Counted from the stretch's first letter, positions 51,075 through 60,668 are shown. The stretch is 64,000 nt of DNA from Palsa-147 sp049279675 (GCA_049279675.1 JBAPOP010000101.1:1-64000); one strand, 5' to 3'. Program-made: numbers and translations. Notes: generated from the letters alone by a model not told the origin.

Positions 51075-52282
51075 TGCCCCGGCCCGCAACGCAGGATATT
51101 CCAAGAGGATTTGCTTTCGCGGCGACAGCTTGCGGCCTCAAAAAGTCGGGCCTCGACGTTGCCGCAATCGTCAGTGAAACGCCGGGGATGGCAGCGGCGA
51201 TGTTCACGACAAACCTCGTTCAAGCTGCGCCCGTGGTCCTCTCCAAAGAACATCTTCGACGAAGCCGAGCGCGAATGCGGGCCATCATCGTGAATTCGGG
51301 AAACGCGAATTGCGCGACGGGGCCAGGTGGCTTCGCCGCGTCGAGGGAAACGGCGCGTGAAACTGCGCGACAGCTCGCCTGCGCGCCTGAGCAAGTTCTG
51401 GTCTGCTCGACTGGCGTGATTGGCGTGCCACTCAAAGTCGGAAAGATACTAAGTGCGCTGCCGGCTATGTTGCGTGCGCGACAGACGACGGCGCCGGCGT
51501 TTGCGAGTGTGACGCGCGCCATCATGACGACCGACACGCGCCCAAAGTGGGCGGCTGAACGCGTTCGCTTCGGCGGAAAATCGGTGCGAATCCTCGGCTG
51601 CACGAAGGGCGCGGGCATGATTCAGCCGAACATGGCCACGATGCTGGCGTTCATCGTCACAGACGCTGCGATCGGGCCGAAGCTGCTGTCGACGGCGCTG
51701 CGCGAGGCCGTCGGCAGCTCTTTCAACGCCATCACAGTCGACGGCGATACCTCCACGAATGACACGATCGCGATTCTCGCGAACGGCGCTTCGATGGCGC
51801 GCGCGATTCGGACAACGAAAAGGGACTATGCGCTTTTTGCCGAAGCGCTTGCGAAGGTTTGCCGGCAACTTGCGTTAGCGATCGTCGCCGATGGCGAGGG
51901 CGCGAAGCGCGTGATCGAGATCGAGGTGCGTGGCGCAAGGACCGAGCACGACGCAAAAACGATCGCGCGAACAATTGCGAATTCTCCGCTCGTCAAGACG
52001 GCGCTTGCAGGCGGCGATCCGAATTGGGGACGAATTCTCGCCGCGGCTGGCCGTGCCGGCGTGCCATTCGAACCTTCTCGCGTTCGGATTGATCTCGCCG
52101 GAGCGCTCGTTTGCCGGAACGGGCTCGAAGTTGCGTTCAACGAGCGGAAGCTGCATCGCAAAATGTTGTCGAAGTACGTGCCGATTCGAATGGATTTGCG
52201 CGTTGGCCGCGCGGCCGCTCGGATTTGGACGTGCGATTTCACCGGCGATTACGTTCGAATCAACGCGAGCTACCGCACATAG
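51074..52282 (+). CDS. argJ: Bifunctional ornithine acetyltransferase/N-acetylglutamate synthase
   Basis: 402 residues from the ATG at 51074, overlapping the previous stop; an earlier frame start lies in argA. Motifs: GFAFAATACGLKKSGLDVA, IIVNSGNANCATG, the ATMLAFIVTDAAI region, and the self-cleavage site AITVDGDTSTNDT, where the precursor splits before Thr. Transfers acetyl from acetylornithine to glutamate. Last gene of the arginine operon, complete from repressor to cyclic recycling. Confidence 0.94.
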   Translation: MPRPATQDIPRGFAFAATACGLKKSGLDVAAIVSETPGMAAAMFTTNLVQAAPVVLSKEHLRRSRARMRAIIVNSGNANCATGPGGFAASRETARETARQLACAPEQVLVCSTGVIGVPLKVGKILSALPAMLRARQTTAPAFASVTRAIMTTDTRPKWAAERVRFGGKSVRILGCTKGAGMIQPNMATMLAFIVTDAAIGPKLLSTALREAVGSSFNAITVDGDTSTNDTIAILANGASMARAIRTTKRDYALFAEALAKVCRQLALAIVADGEGAKRVIEIEVRGARTEHDAKTIARTIANSPLVKTALAGGDPNWGRILAAAGRAGVPFEPSRVRIDLAGALVCRNGLEVAFNERKLHRKMLSKYVPIRMDLRVGRAAARIWTCDFTGDYVRINASYRT

Positions 52283-52308
52283 CGCTTGCGCCGCCGGTTC
52301 ACGGCCCA

Positions 52309-53004
52309 TCACTGAAACATTGTCGGCATGCCGCACGCTTCTAGAATGTTGCGCCGACCGTCCGCTCCAACCTTGCTGCAAATCCGGTGAATGTGGTTTT
52401 TTATGGTCTGCTCGGAAAGATTAAAATGAGCCGCGATTTCCTTGTTCGTCAGTCCACGCGCGATCAAAGGGACAAGTTGGCGCTCCCTCCGCGTCAGCGG
52501 GAACGGCAATTGATCGGAAACCACCCCGCCGTTCGCCGAGTGCTGCGCCACGAAATCGAAAAGCACACGCGAGAACTGCGGCGGGCAAATGGCCGCGCTC
52601 TGAGCGACTGCGCGAACGGCCGCGACGACATCCGACGCCGCGGCATCGCGCAGAACGTATCCGGTTACGCCGTGCTTCACGGCTTCGAGGAACAACCGGT
52701 CGTTATCCTCCATTGCCATCAGCACAATTTTCAATGCCGGAAGCTCGGCGCGCATTTGCCGCACGTGCTCGTGTTGCTCGAAAAGCGGAGCCGGCGTGTC
52801 GAGTAGCAGGACATCTGCATTCGCAGATACGATTTGCTCCGCCGTTTCCGCCGTCAACTGTTCCGCTATGCTCACCGATATACGCGCGCGGGCCTTGAAT
52901 AGCCGGGCGAGAACTTCGCGAAGAAGACGATTGCCCGAAACAATGAAGAGACGAATCTCGTGGCAACTCACGGGATACCTCAGCAAAGGATTGGAATCAG
53001 GCAA
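52309..53004 (-). CDS. LuxR/NarL-family regulator with atypical receiver domain
   Basis: 231 residues. N-terminal receiver-like domain: the phosphorylatable Asp position is kept (ADVLLLDTPAP), but the paired acidic residues after strand 1 read IVSGNRLLRE instead of IVDDH, so Mg2+ binding is doubtful. C-terminal HTH is normal: LTRRERQLVPLIARGLTNKEIAAHFNLSEQTIKNH. Probably a phosphorylation-independent or differently controlled regulator. No kinase is adjacent; it is convergent with argJ and lies just past the polysaccharide cluster, a possible target. Confidence 0.9.
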   Translation of the reverse strand: MPDSNPLLRYPVSCHEIRLFIVSGNRLLREVLARLFKARARISVSIAEQLTAETAEQIVSANADVLLLDTPAPLFEQHEHVRQMRAELPALKIVLMAMEDNDRLFLEAVKHGVTGYVLRDAAASDVVAAVRAVAQSAAICPPQFSRVLFDFVAQHSANGGVVSDQLPFPLTRRERQLVPLIARGLTNKEIAAHFNLSEQTIKNHIHRICSKVGADGRRNILEACGMPTMFQ

Positions 53005-53096
53005 AAAAGGGAAGGGGGTGAAGCAAACTATGTTGCCGGGAAAAAGTATAGATGCTTTCGCGGGCTTTGGCGAGGGATTTCCTGAGCTTTTCCTAA

Positions 53097-54194
53097 TTAG
53101 TAATCAGGAAGCGCTGTAGCCGCAGACCAGTCACGAAATTCCGGCACGATGTCTCTCAGCCGAGCGCGAATCTCATCTGGCACACCACGCGTCACGCTCG
53201 CGCGCAAGGCATCCAGTTGCCGCTCAAGTTCCGGCCAGCTTCCGTAGGGTCTGCGGACGCGCTTGATTTCGTGGCATGGCGTCGGCGTCACTGCTTCATC
53301 CGCATAGAACAACTCTTCCTGAAGCTTTTCACCCGGACGCAAACCAATGAACTCGATTTTCACGGCGCTTTCCTTCAAACCGGAAAGCCGAATCAGCGAG
53401 CGCGCCATCTCCAAAATATTCACCGGCGCACCCATTTCGAGGACGAGAATGTCTCCATCGCGCCCGATCGTGAACGCCTGCAGTACCAGAGAAACTGCTT
53501 CGCGCGCGGTCATGAACAATCGTCGAGCGTGGGGGTGCGTAATCGTCAGCGACAGGTTCCGGCGCAATTGCTCTTGAAGAATCGGGATGACGCTGCCGCT
53601 TGAACCGAGAACATTGCCGAAACGGACCGAAACGCATCGCATCGTTCCGGGTGGCCGCGAGGCAAGCATCAATTCGCCGACACGTTTGGTTGCTCCCATG
53701 ACGCTTGCCGGATTTACGGCTTTGTCGGATGAAATCAGCACGAATGCCCGGCAACGATGCTCCTCCGCGACGTCGAGCAGGCTGGCGAGTGCGAACACGT
53801 TATTCGTTACCGCCTCCGCTTCCTTCGATTCCATCTCCGGCACGTGTTTGTGCGCTGCTGCGTGAAAAACAAATTCGATTTGGTGAGCGCTGAAACATCG
53901 CCGCATCGCAGCGGAGTCACTAACGTCGGCAACGACAACCGCGTTGTCGTTGTGGATCGCCCGTTTTGAGAATCCTTGCTGTAGCATCGCGAGGCCTGCC
54001 GCGCTCTGATCCACGCAAACTAGTTTTTTCGGGCCGTACTCGAGAATTTGCCGGCACAAGGCCGAGCCAATCGAGCCCGCCGCTCCAGTGACGAGCACCG
54101 AACGGCCTTCGAGTTCGTGGCGTAAAGCTTCAAGGTCGACGTGGAGCTGCTTTCGACCGAGCAAATCTTCCATGGAGAATCCGAAGGGCGGCAT
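53097..54194 (-). CDS. Nucleotide-sugar 4,6-dehydratase catalytic domain (WbpM/CapD type, membrane half missing)
   Basis: 365 residues from the ATG at 54194. NAD site SVLVTGAAGSIGSALCRQI and HAAAHKHVPEMESKEAEAV, then SSDKAVNPASVMGATKRVGE, where Met replaces the usual catalytic Tyr as in WbpM. MEDLLGR at the start equals the linker after the transmembrane half of WbpM/PglF/CapD, but that half is absent. It should convert UDP-GlcNAc to the 4-keto-6-deoxy sugar. The aminotransferase upstream (4 bp) could aminate that product. Confidence 0.88.
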   Translation of the reverse strand: MPPFGFSMEDLLGRKQLHVDLEALRHELEGRSVLVTGAAGSIGSALCRQILEYGPKKLVCVDQSAAGLAMLQQGFSKRAIHNDNAVVVADVSDSAAMRRCFSAHQIEFVFHAAAHKHVPEMESKEAEAVTNNVFALASLLDVAEEHRCRAFVLISSDKAVNPASVMGATKRVGELMLASRPPGTMRCVSVRFGNVLGSSGSVIPILQEQLRRNLSLTITHPHARRLFMTAREAVSLVLQAFTIGRDGDILVLEMGAPVNILEMARSLIRLSGLKESAVKIEFIGLRPGEKLQEELFYADEAVTPTPCHEIKRVRRPYGSWPELERQLDALRASVTRGVPDEIRARLRDIVPEFRDWSAATALPDY

Positions 54195-54198
54195 CCGG

Positions 54199-55398
54199 TC
54201 AGCCACGGGCTGCAATCGAGCGTGGGAGATGCAGCTCAGCAACCGTCTCCTTCACAGCGTCGATGATGAACTCAACTTCTTCGCCGGAAAGATTGGGATA
54301 AATGGGAAGCGAAACGCATCTGCGAAATTCGGCTTCAGCGCGCGGAAAGTCGCCAGCGCGGTAACCATAGGCTCGCTGGTAATAATCCTGTAGATGAAGG
54401 GGAATAAAGTGGACGCTGCAGGTGACGCCCTTCTCCGACATTCGATCGATGAACGCGTCGCGATCGGCGCTGAAGCGCTCCAAGTGCAGGCGCAGGATGT
54501 ACAAGTGCCAGGAGGATTCGCAATTCTCACGGACAACGGGCGCTTCCAGCGCGTCAATCGCACCGAATGCCTCTGAATACCGGCGAGCGATGCGGCTTCG
54601 CGCGTCACGCATCGCGTCGCATTTGGCGAGTTGAACGATTCCAAGAGCAGCTTGTATGTCGGTGAAATTATATTTGTAGCCGGCCTCGCGAATCGAATAG
54701 TTCCACGAACCGTCGTTGTCCGATAGGTTGCCGCCGGATCGGTCGATTCCGTGGAGGCGCATCAATCGCATGCGTCCTGCCGCATCTTCGTTGTCTGTCG
54801 TAATCATCCCGCCTTCGCCGGTGGTGAGCGTCTTCGTGGCGTAAAAGCTGAAGCATGTGAATTCGCTGATCGATCCGACGAGCTTTCCAGAATATCGCGA
54901 GGGCAGCGCGTGCGCCGCATCTTCGATGACGCTCAAATTCCGCTGCCGCGCAATCTCAAGTATTTCGGTCATCTCGCACGGATTGCCTCCCAGATGCACA
55001 GGGAGGATGGCGCGCGTCGCAGCAGTTATCCGCCGGCGAACGTCGCCCGGATCCATGTTCAACGTTGCGGAATCGATGTCGCAGAAGACCGGCCTCGCGC
55101 CGGTATGTGCGACCGCCTGCGCCGTCGCTGTAAACGTCGTGGTCGGCACGAGCACTTCGTCGCCGGGCCCGATCCCGGCGGCCTCGAGTGCGAGATGCAG
55201 CGCGGCCGTGCCGCTCGACACGGCGACGGCGTGCTGGGCTCCGACGTAATCCTCGAAGCATTTTTCGAACTCGAGCGTGCGCGGGCCCATCGTCAGCATG
55301 CCGCTTCGAATCACATTCGCAACGGCCTGCACTTCGTCTTCACCGACCGCGGGCCGGTGAAATGGAATCGAGGCGACGCGCATTTGAGATTTGTTCAT
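54199..55398 (-). CDS. DegT/DnrJ/EryC1/StrS aminotransferase
   Basis: 399 residues from the ATG at 55398, overlapping the methyltransferase stop as ATGA; the longer frame beyond is a shadow of that gene. PLP-dependent sugar aminotransferase: IPFHRPAVGEDEVQAV, AVSSGTAALHLALEAAGIGPGDEVLVP, VIEDAAHALPS, and the PLP lysine in FSFYATKTLTTGEGG. Acts on 4-keto nucleotide sugars; with the 53097-54194 dehydratase it would give a 4-amino-4,6-dideoxy sugar. No matching acetyltransferase is in view. Confidence 0.92.
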   Translation of the reverse strand: MNKSQMRVASIPFHRPAVGEDEVQAVANVIRSGMLTMGPRTLEFEKCFEDYVGAQHAVAVSSGTAALHLALEAAGIGPGDEVLVPTTTFTATAQAVAHTGARPVFCDIDSATLNMDPGDVRRRITAATRAILPVHLGGNPCEMTEILEIARQRNLSVIEDAAHALPSRYSGKLVGSISEFTCFSFYATKTLTTGEGGMITTDNEDAAGRMRLMRLHGIDRSGGNLSDNDGSWNYSIREAGYKYNFTDIQAALGIVQLAKCDAMRDARSRIARRYSEAFGAIDALEAPVVRENCESSWHLYILRLHLERFSADRDAFIDRMSEKGVTCSVHFIPLHLQDYYQRAYGYRAGDFPRAEAEFRRCVSLPIYPNLSGEEVEFIIDAVKETVAELHLPRSIAARG

Positions 55399-56159
55399 TT
55401 CGTGATCGATCCGAAATAGTGCGTGCGCAGGAATTGGACGCTTGAAAGAGCCTTGAGGATCGGATCGCTCCATGCAACGAGACGCGCGAGCGGAGGCGCA
55501 AGCGTGATTCTTTCGAGCTCGACGCGGGTGCCAGGAAACTGCGCCTCCACTTCCCTTTTCGAGATTCCGCGCACGTCGGGATTTCGAGGATTGTTCACAC
55601 GAAAATCGTACCAGAGGACGAATCCGCCGGGCCGAAGTACGCGCAGAATCTCCGCAGCTAAAGAAACTTTCAACGCAGGATCGTGGATCGAGCTGAACAG
55701 GGTGAACGACATCAGGATATCGAAGCTCGAATCGGCAAACGGCAGTCTCGATGCGTCGCCGCATTGTAGAGTCGTGAGTGGCGAGCACAGTTTTCGCGCG
55801 ACGGCGATTCGTTCCGGCAGAAGATCGATGCCGGTCAAATTTTGCGGCTGCGCGCCGAATTCGCCGAGCGCTCGCAGCCATCGCGCGTCGCCGCAGCCGA
55901 CATCGAGAATGCGACGCTCCGCGAGAGGCATCACATTTCTGCGCGTTAGCATTTGGATGAGGCTCTTTTTGAGTTCGCCGGTTTGAAAAACGTAGGCGCG
56001 ATCCAGAGAAGAGTAACGCCACGACGGTATCGTCCGCCGCCGGCGCGCGTACGCTTCGCGAATCCGTTGCAGTTCGCTGAGGCGCGGGCCTCCGGGCGAG
56101 CAGGTCGAGACTGGCCGCTGCGCGGCTATGATTCTTGCATTCTCGCTTGCGATCGTCAT
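55395..56159 (-). CDS. SAM-dependent methyltransferase
   Basis: 254 residues from the ATG at 56159, overlapping the glycosyltransferase stop. Class-I methyltransferase: ILDVGCGDARWLRAL (SAM site), TGIDLLPERIAVAR, CGDASRLPFADSSFDILMSF and VLRPGGFVLWYDF. In this cluster it may methylate the glycan or a chain end, a known way to stop polymer growth; that is inference. Confidence 0.9.
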   Translation of the reverse strand: MTIASENARIIAAQRPVSTCSPGGPRLSELQRIREAYARRRRTIPSWRYSSLDRAYVFQTGELKKSLIQMLTRRNVMPLAERRILDVGCGDARWLRALGEFGAQPQNLTGIDLLPERIAVARKLCSPLTTLQCGDASRLPFADSSFDILMSFTLFSSIHDPALKVSLAAEILRVLRPGGFVLWYDFRVNNPRNPDVRGISKREVEAQFPGTRVELERITLAPPLARLVAWSDPILKALSSVQFLRTHYFGSITK

Positions 56160-57430
56160 CGCCCCACCGCAGTTTGAGTAGCCCGCTCTCGATTGTTTGG
56201 CACGAGCGCGGCGGCCTGCCGAAGCGCGAGAACTTGCGCGAGCCAATCGCGCACCAGCAAGTTCCATCCGAAGTGCTGCTCAACGAAAGCGCGGCCGTTT
56301 CGGCCCATTTCGGCGGCGCGTGCGGGATTCGCTATGACCTCGCGGATCGCATTTGCCAGCGCTTCAGAATTTTCTGGTTGGACGACGACTCCGCCCCGCG
56401 CCTCCTCCACGAGGCGCGCGCCCCCGCCCTTCCCGGCAAAAATCACCGGCTTTCCACAAGCCATGATCGAAGTGATCTTGGCGGGACGGTTCCCTTCCAA
56501 TAGCGCTATGTCCCGCTGACACGCCAAGCCGCACTCGGCAATCGAAAAGTATCGAGCCACTTCGCTCGGATCCACCGGGGCCAGAAACGTTACGTTGCAC
56601 AACCGCCACTCGTTCGCCAATCGAACGAGGCGTGCCTTCGCTGAACCATCGCCGATAAATAAGAAATGGACACGTTCATCCTGCAGGAGCTTGGCGGCCG
56701 CCAGCGCATTTTCAAGCCCCTGCGCGAGTCCATGCGTACCTGCAAACAAGATGATTTTCTGATTTTGCAGTCGCAGTTGCCGCTGCAATTCCTCGTCGGG
56801 TGGTTGCGGCCGGAATTTATCGGGATCAACGCCATTCGGGAGCACCAAGATTTTCGACGCCGGCACGTTCTTTTCGAGAATCAAGGATTGCCGCACACCC
56901 GGACTGATGGCGGTGACAGCATCCGATTGCGCATAAGCAAATCGCTCCAACCTCTCCAGCAGCTTGACGACGAACGAGCTTCGGGCAAGTCCGAGCGCGC
57001 GAATCGAATCCGGCCACAAGTCCGCGACATTCATGATCACAGGAACGCGCCAGACGCGCCCTGCAAGAATGGCCGGTAACATTAGCGTGAGCGGCGGCGA
57101 TTCTACGAAGATCCAATCCGGACGTTCGCATTTGCGCAAACCGAAGAGCGAAGTCAGCGCGAACGATGCGAACGAAGCGGCGCGCTTCCAACCCGCGCCC
57201 AGAGATGCGTAAACCCATGTTCGATGAATTTGCATTCCGTCGATCGCCTCAGACACGATCCAGCGATTGCGGTAGCCTGCGAGAATCTTTCCTTGGGGAT
57301 AATTCGGAAGCGCCGTCACGACTTCAACCGAGTGACCCAAACGAATCAATTCGCGCGCGAACGCCAAAAGGCGAGTCTGCGGAGCGCCAACCTCTGGAGA
57401 AAAATACTGCGTGAGAATCAAAAAGCGCAT
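56156..57430 (-). CDS. Family 4 glycosyltransferase (GT-B)
   Basis: 424 residues from the ATG at 57430 (AGGAG upstream); the longer frame has no support. RFLILTQYFSPEVGAPQTRLL at the start is typical of WcaI/WbuB-like enzymes. VPVIMNVADLWPDSIRAL, LPNGVDPDKFRP, ILFAGTHGLAQGLENAL and a C-terminal EGNRPAKITSIMACGKPV (EX7E-type) segment. A cytoplasmic-face transferase of the polysaccharide repeat unit; the sugar is unknown. About 280 bp separate it from the next gene upstream, with no gene between. Confidence 0.9.
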   Translation of the reverse strand: MRFLILTQYFSPEVGAPQTRLLAFARELIRLGHSVEVVTALPNYPQGKILAGYRNRWIVSEAIDGMQIHRTWVYASLGAGWKRAASFASFALTSLFGLRKCERPDWIFVESPPLTLMLPAILAGRVWRVPVIMNVADLWPDSIRALGLARSSFVVKLLERLERFAYAQSDAVTAISPGVRQSLILEKNVPASKILVLPNGVDPDKFRPQPPDEELQRQLRLQNQKIILFAGTHGLAQGLENALAAAKLLQDERVHFLFIGDGSAKARLVRLANEWRLCNVTFLAPVDPSEVARYFSIAECGLACQRDIALLEGNRPAKITSIMACGKPVIFAGKGGGARLVEEARGGVVVQPENSEALANAIREVIANPARAAEMGRNGRAFVEQHFGWNLLVRDWLAQVLALRQAAALVPNNRERATQTAVGR

Positions 57431-57709
57431 TGCCCGCGACTCCTGGAGCGCTCGCCGTCTATCTCGAAAGGTACGCGGACATTTTACGACGAGCGCATGC
57501 AAACGCGTGTTGGGAATTCTTGGGGAAACAACCGCCCGGGCAGGCAGCGCTAAGCGAGGAAGAACAGCGGGGATACGACGTTCGGCAGAGGTGAAACGGG
57601 AGTTGGCAAACTCCGGTAAATGCAGATGATCAAAATCATTCGAAAAGCACTGAACGCGAATTGCGGCAAAATTCCAATCAACAACAAACTGGAAAGGCGT
57701 TCAGGATTC

Positions 57710-59272
57710 TTAGACAACCACACTCGCGTCACGGACCGCTTCACGCGATTTTAAGCGCGCTTGAGTTCGGCTACCCGCCGGAAGCTGCTGAATCGCTTGA
57801 TCCAGGATTTCGGAGACGGAAACCCGAAACTCGCCGCTCAAGAGGTTTATGTCGATCCACAGAGGTCCAGCCGCTTCCTCGCGAAGAAGAACAAAATCGC
57901 CAAAATGCTTTCCTGAATGCAGGCTGAGCTGTAGCCGAAGCTCCCAATCCGGCGACGACGAGTGAATTTCTCTCCAGACGAGCGCGAGCCTGCCGTTCGC
58001 GTCGGGAAGAATTGGAAAAAACAGGCGCGGATCAACTGGATCGGGATCAGTGAAACTGAACGCGACTCCCAAGAAGCCCAAAGGTTCAAGCGTCGAACGG
58101 AGAATTTCACATATTTCCGTGAAGTCTGGAGTTGCCTTAGCGAGCAGTTCGATGGCGCGTCGAATGGCGACGTCGTTCGCGATGATCATCCTTCGCTGCC
58201 GGAAGCGGCGCACGGCAGCGGCGAGTTCAGTAAATTCCAGATACTTCAATTCGCGAGTGCCGCGCGAGACGCCAACTGCGATAGTGACAACGGCGAATCC
58301 AAACGTCCATTTTCCGTGCAGCAGAGCGAGGCCAAGAAATGCAAACCCTGCGGCAACCGCGTAGAGAATCAAGACCGCGCTGCGATGAGAGACGCCGCGC
58401 TTGATTAGCTTGTGATGGATGTGCTCGTCGTCGCCGTTAAACAGTGGCTTGCTTCCGAGAAAGCGGCGAACAACGGACAAACTCACATCCATGATGGGAA
58501 GACCCAGACAGACGACGGGCGCGGCGATTGCCGCTGCGACTCCGGCGTTAGAACTCACGCCGATCGTCAATCCACTCAACAAAAAACCGAGCAGCAAGCT
58601 TCCCGAATCACCAAGGAAAATCGTGGCAGGATGAAAGTTATAGCGGAGAAACCCGAGGGCCGCTCCAGCCAATGCGATGGCTAGAATCGAAATCAGCGGA
58701 GTGTGCCCACCTATCGAAATTGCACATACGACGATCGCCGCGATCAACGCGGAGCCGCAAGCGAGACCGTCGAGCCCGTCAATTAAATTAAAAGCATTCG
58801 TAATCAGCAAAACCCAGAAGATCGTCGCGGAAAGCTCGATCGGGATGCGCAGGTAACTTTCGGCGAAATAAGCACCGAGAGAGTGAATTCCTGACCCTCC
58901 CGCGTAGAGCCCAATCGCGGCGATTGTTTCGATTCCGAGCTTCCAATACGGGCCGAGCGAGAACAAGTCATCGCAGAGGCCCAGCAGAAGCACGAGCAAC
59001 GCTGGCAACAGAAATGAAAGCGCCGCACGGATCGAGATCGATTCGCGGCTCCCCAACAATCGAAATGCGGCAATGCCGATTGCCGACGCGGCTGTAAAAC
59101 TGATAAAGAGCGCAACACCCCCGATTCGCGGTACGGGCTTCACGTGAAAATGACGACCGAGATTCGCGGGATCGACCCAGCGAAGATGTACTGCAACGTC
59201 GCGCACAAACGGCGTCAGAATCGCCGAGAGAAGGATGCTGCCAACAAAAACGGAGACGAAAAAGGAAATCAC
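57710..59272 (-). CDS. WecA/MraY-type undecaprenyl-phosphate sugar-1-phosphate transferase with C-terminal extension
   Basis: 520 residues. The first 330 or so hold about ten helices and the family loops: VKPVPRIGGVALFISF, LLGLCDDLFSLGP (DD), ITNAFNLIDGLDGLACG, FLGDSGSLLLGFLLSG and HIHHKLIKRGVSHRSAV. It starts glycan assembly by moving a HexNAc-1-phosphate onto the lipid carrier. The last 180 residues are soluble and unusual for WecA, with a beta-rich part (FSFTDPDPVDPRLFFPIL) that may be regulatory. Initiating enzyme of this cluster. Confidence 0.9.
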   Translation of the reverse strand: MISFFVSVFVGSILLSAILTPFVRDVAVHLRWVDPANLGRHFHVKPVPRIGGVALFISFTAASAIGIAAFRLLGSRESISIRAALSFLLPALLVLLLGLCDDLFSLGPYWKLGIETIAAIGLYAGGSGIHSLGAYFAESYLRIPIELSATIFWVLLITNAFNLIDGLDGLACGSALIAAIVVCAISIGGHTPLISILAIALAGAALGFLRYNFHPATIFLGDSGSLLLGFLLSGLTIGVSSNAGVAAAIAAPVVCLGLPIMDVSLSVVRRFLGSKPLFNGDDEHIHHKLIKRGVSHRSAVLILYAVAAGFAFLGLALLHGKWTFGFAVVTIAVGVSRGTRELKYLEFTELAAAVRRFRQRRMIIANDVAIRRAIELLAKATPDFTEICEILRSTLEPLGFLGVAFSFTDPDPVDPRLFFPILPDANGRLALVWREIHSSSPDWELRLQLSLHSGKHFGDFVLLREEAAGPLWIDINLLSGEFRVSVSEILDQAIQQLPAGSRTQARLKSREAVRDASVVV

Positions 59273-59347
59273 AGCTTTATTTTTTAAGTTGCCGGAGTTT
59301 GTGTCACAAATTGACGAATCGCGGTGAACGAACGAGCTTCGACAGCA

Positions 59348-60598
59348 TCAGGATGAAACAGGCACGCGAGCACCCGGCAGCAATACGCGAGGTTCCGGCG
59401 GAACGGTCGATTGCGGAAGGTGCTTCAGGATTTGTTGCGCCGCTGCTTCGACCGAGAATTTCTCTTCCAGAAGCCAACGGCCGTTCCGGCCCATGCGGCG
59501 CCGCAGGTCGCTGTCGTTTGCAAGCTGAAGCGCGGCAGCTCGAAGTTTTTCATCTTCGCCGTTCACCACGCACAATCCTGCCTGATTTTCTTCAATAAGC
59601 GCAAAAAGGTCGCTGCCGGCGTTAATGCTGGCGAGCACCGGAATCGCCGAATAGAAATAGCTCATAAGTTTTCCAGGAATGTTGTGATTCTTGAGCCGGC
59701 GATCGAGAGAAATCAGCCCCACATCAAATTCTGACACCATCGAAATAAATTCCCGCTGCTCGACCGGCGGCAGCCGTCGAATATTCGGCAGCCTCCGCCG
59801 CGCAATCGTGGCCTCCAGGCGGCGCGCTTCGCTGCCTTCGCCGACAACCAGGAAGAAAATTCGCGAATCGCCGGCGAGATTTGCGGCGAGCTTCAAAATG
59901 TTATCGATGTCCTGCGCGATTCCAAGGTTTCCGCCGTAGAAGAAAACGACTCTATTCACCAAGCCGAGTCGCAAACGAAATTCGGTCTTCGGGAGGTTTG
60001 GTTCCTTTAGCGGCGTCCAATTCAGCAGAACCTCTAGCTCAAAATTCTTGCCGCCAAAATTAAGCCTGAAATAGTCCAGATCACCGCACGATTGCACGCC
60101 GATGACGTCGGCAATTCCATATTGCTCGGCCTCTTTCCTGCGAAAGTAGCGGTAGATCAAGCCTCGCCTGAGGACGCCGGCATTTACCGCCCATTCGGGA
60201 AAAATATCGCGCAGGATCAAATAGGATTGGCAGTGCCACATCGCTTTCAGGCGGCGCACCAATGCGCCCCAGAAAATTGTCGGAGAATAGAAAACGATCA
60301 GATCCGCCGGATGTTTCGAAAGAAATCCGCCTGCGATGCGCCACACGAGCGCCGAAATGCGAGCCTCATTGAGGCCGCGCCGCAAATGTGACGCTCCTTT
60401 GATTTGAGGAGATTTCACGCGCACAACGCGCACGCCACTTTCGACGGACATTTCCATGTCGCGCGAGATTCCGTTTGTCGCCGTTACGACGGTGACCTCG
60501 TGCCCGTGACGCAGAAACTCGACGCTGAGATCGTGGATTTGCTTCGGGCCGGACTTGAAGACCGGCAAGTAGCAATCGACGAGGATCAAAATATGCAT
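59348..60598 (-). CDS. WbuB-like glycosyltransferase (family 4)
   Basis: 416 residues from the ATG at 60598; the longer frame overlaps the epimerase gene. HILILVDCYLPVFKSGPKQI with DLSVEFLRHGHEVTVVT matches WbuB, which transfers L-FucNAc or L-QuiNAc. Acceptor-side ILRDIFPEWAV and donor-side FFYGGNLGIAQDIDNIL and KNHNIPGKLMSYF segments are present. Placed after the three genes for that sugar, as in E. coli and Vibrio O-antigen clusters. Confidence 0.88.
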   Translation of the reverse strand: MHILILVDCYLPVFKSGPKQIHDLSVEFLRHGHEVTVVTATNGISRDMEMSVESGVRVVRVKSPQIKGASHLRRGLNEARISALVWRIAGGFLSKHPADLIVFYSPTIFWGALVRRLKAMWHCQSYLILRDIFPEWAVNAGVLRRGLIYRYFRRKEAEQYGIADVIGVQSCGDLDYFRLNFGGKNFELEVLLNWTPLKEPNLPKTEFRLRLGLVNRVVFFYGGNLGIAQDIDNILKLAANLAGDSRIFFLVVGEGSEARRLEATIARRRLPNIRRLPPVEQREFISMVSEFDVGLISLDRRLKNHNIPGKLMSYFYSAIPVLASINAGSDLFALIEENQAGLCVVNGEDEKLRAAALQLANDSDLRRRMGRNGRWLLEEKFSVEAAAQQILKHLPQSTVPPEPRVLLPGARVPVSS

Positions 60599-60668
60599 GT
60601 GGCGGATTTCGTGAGTCGAAAGATGAGTCGATGGTCGAAGCGTTTGTCGAGTGTGCCGTGCCGCGCGA

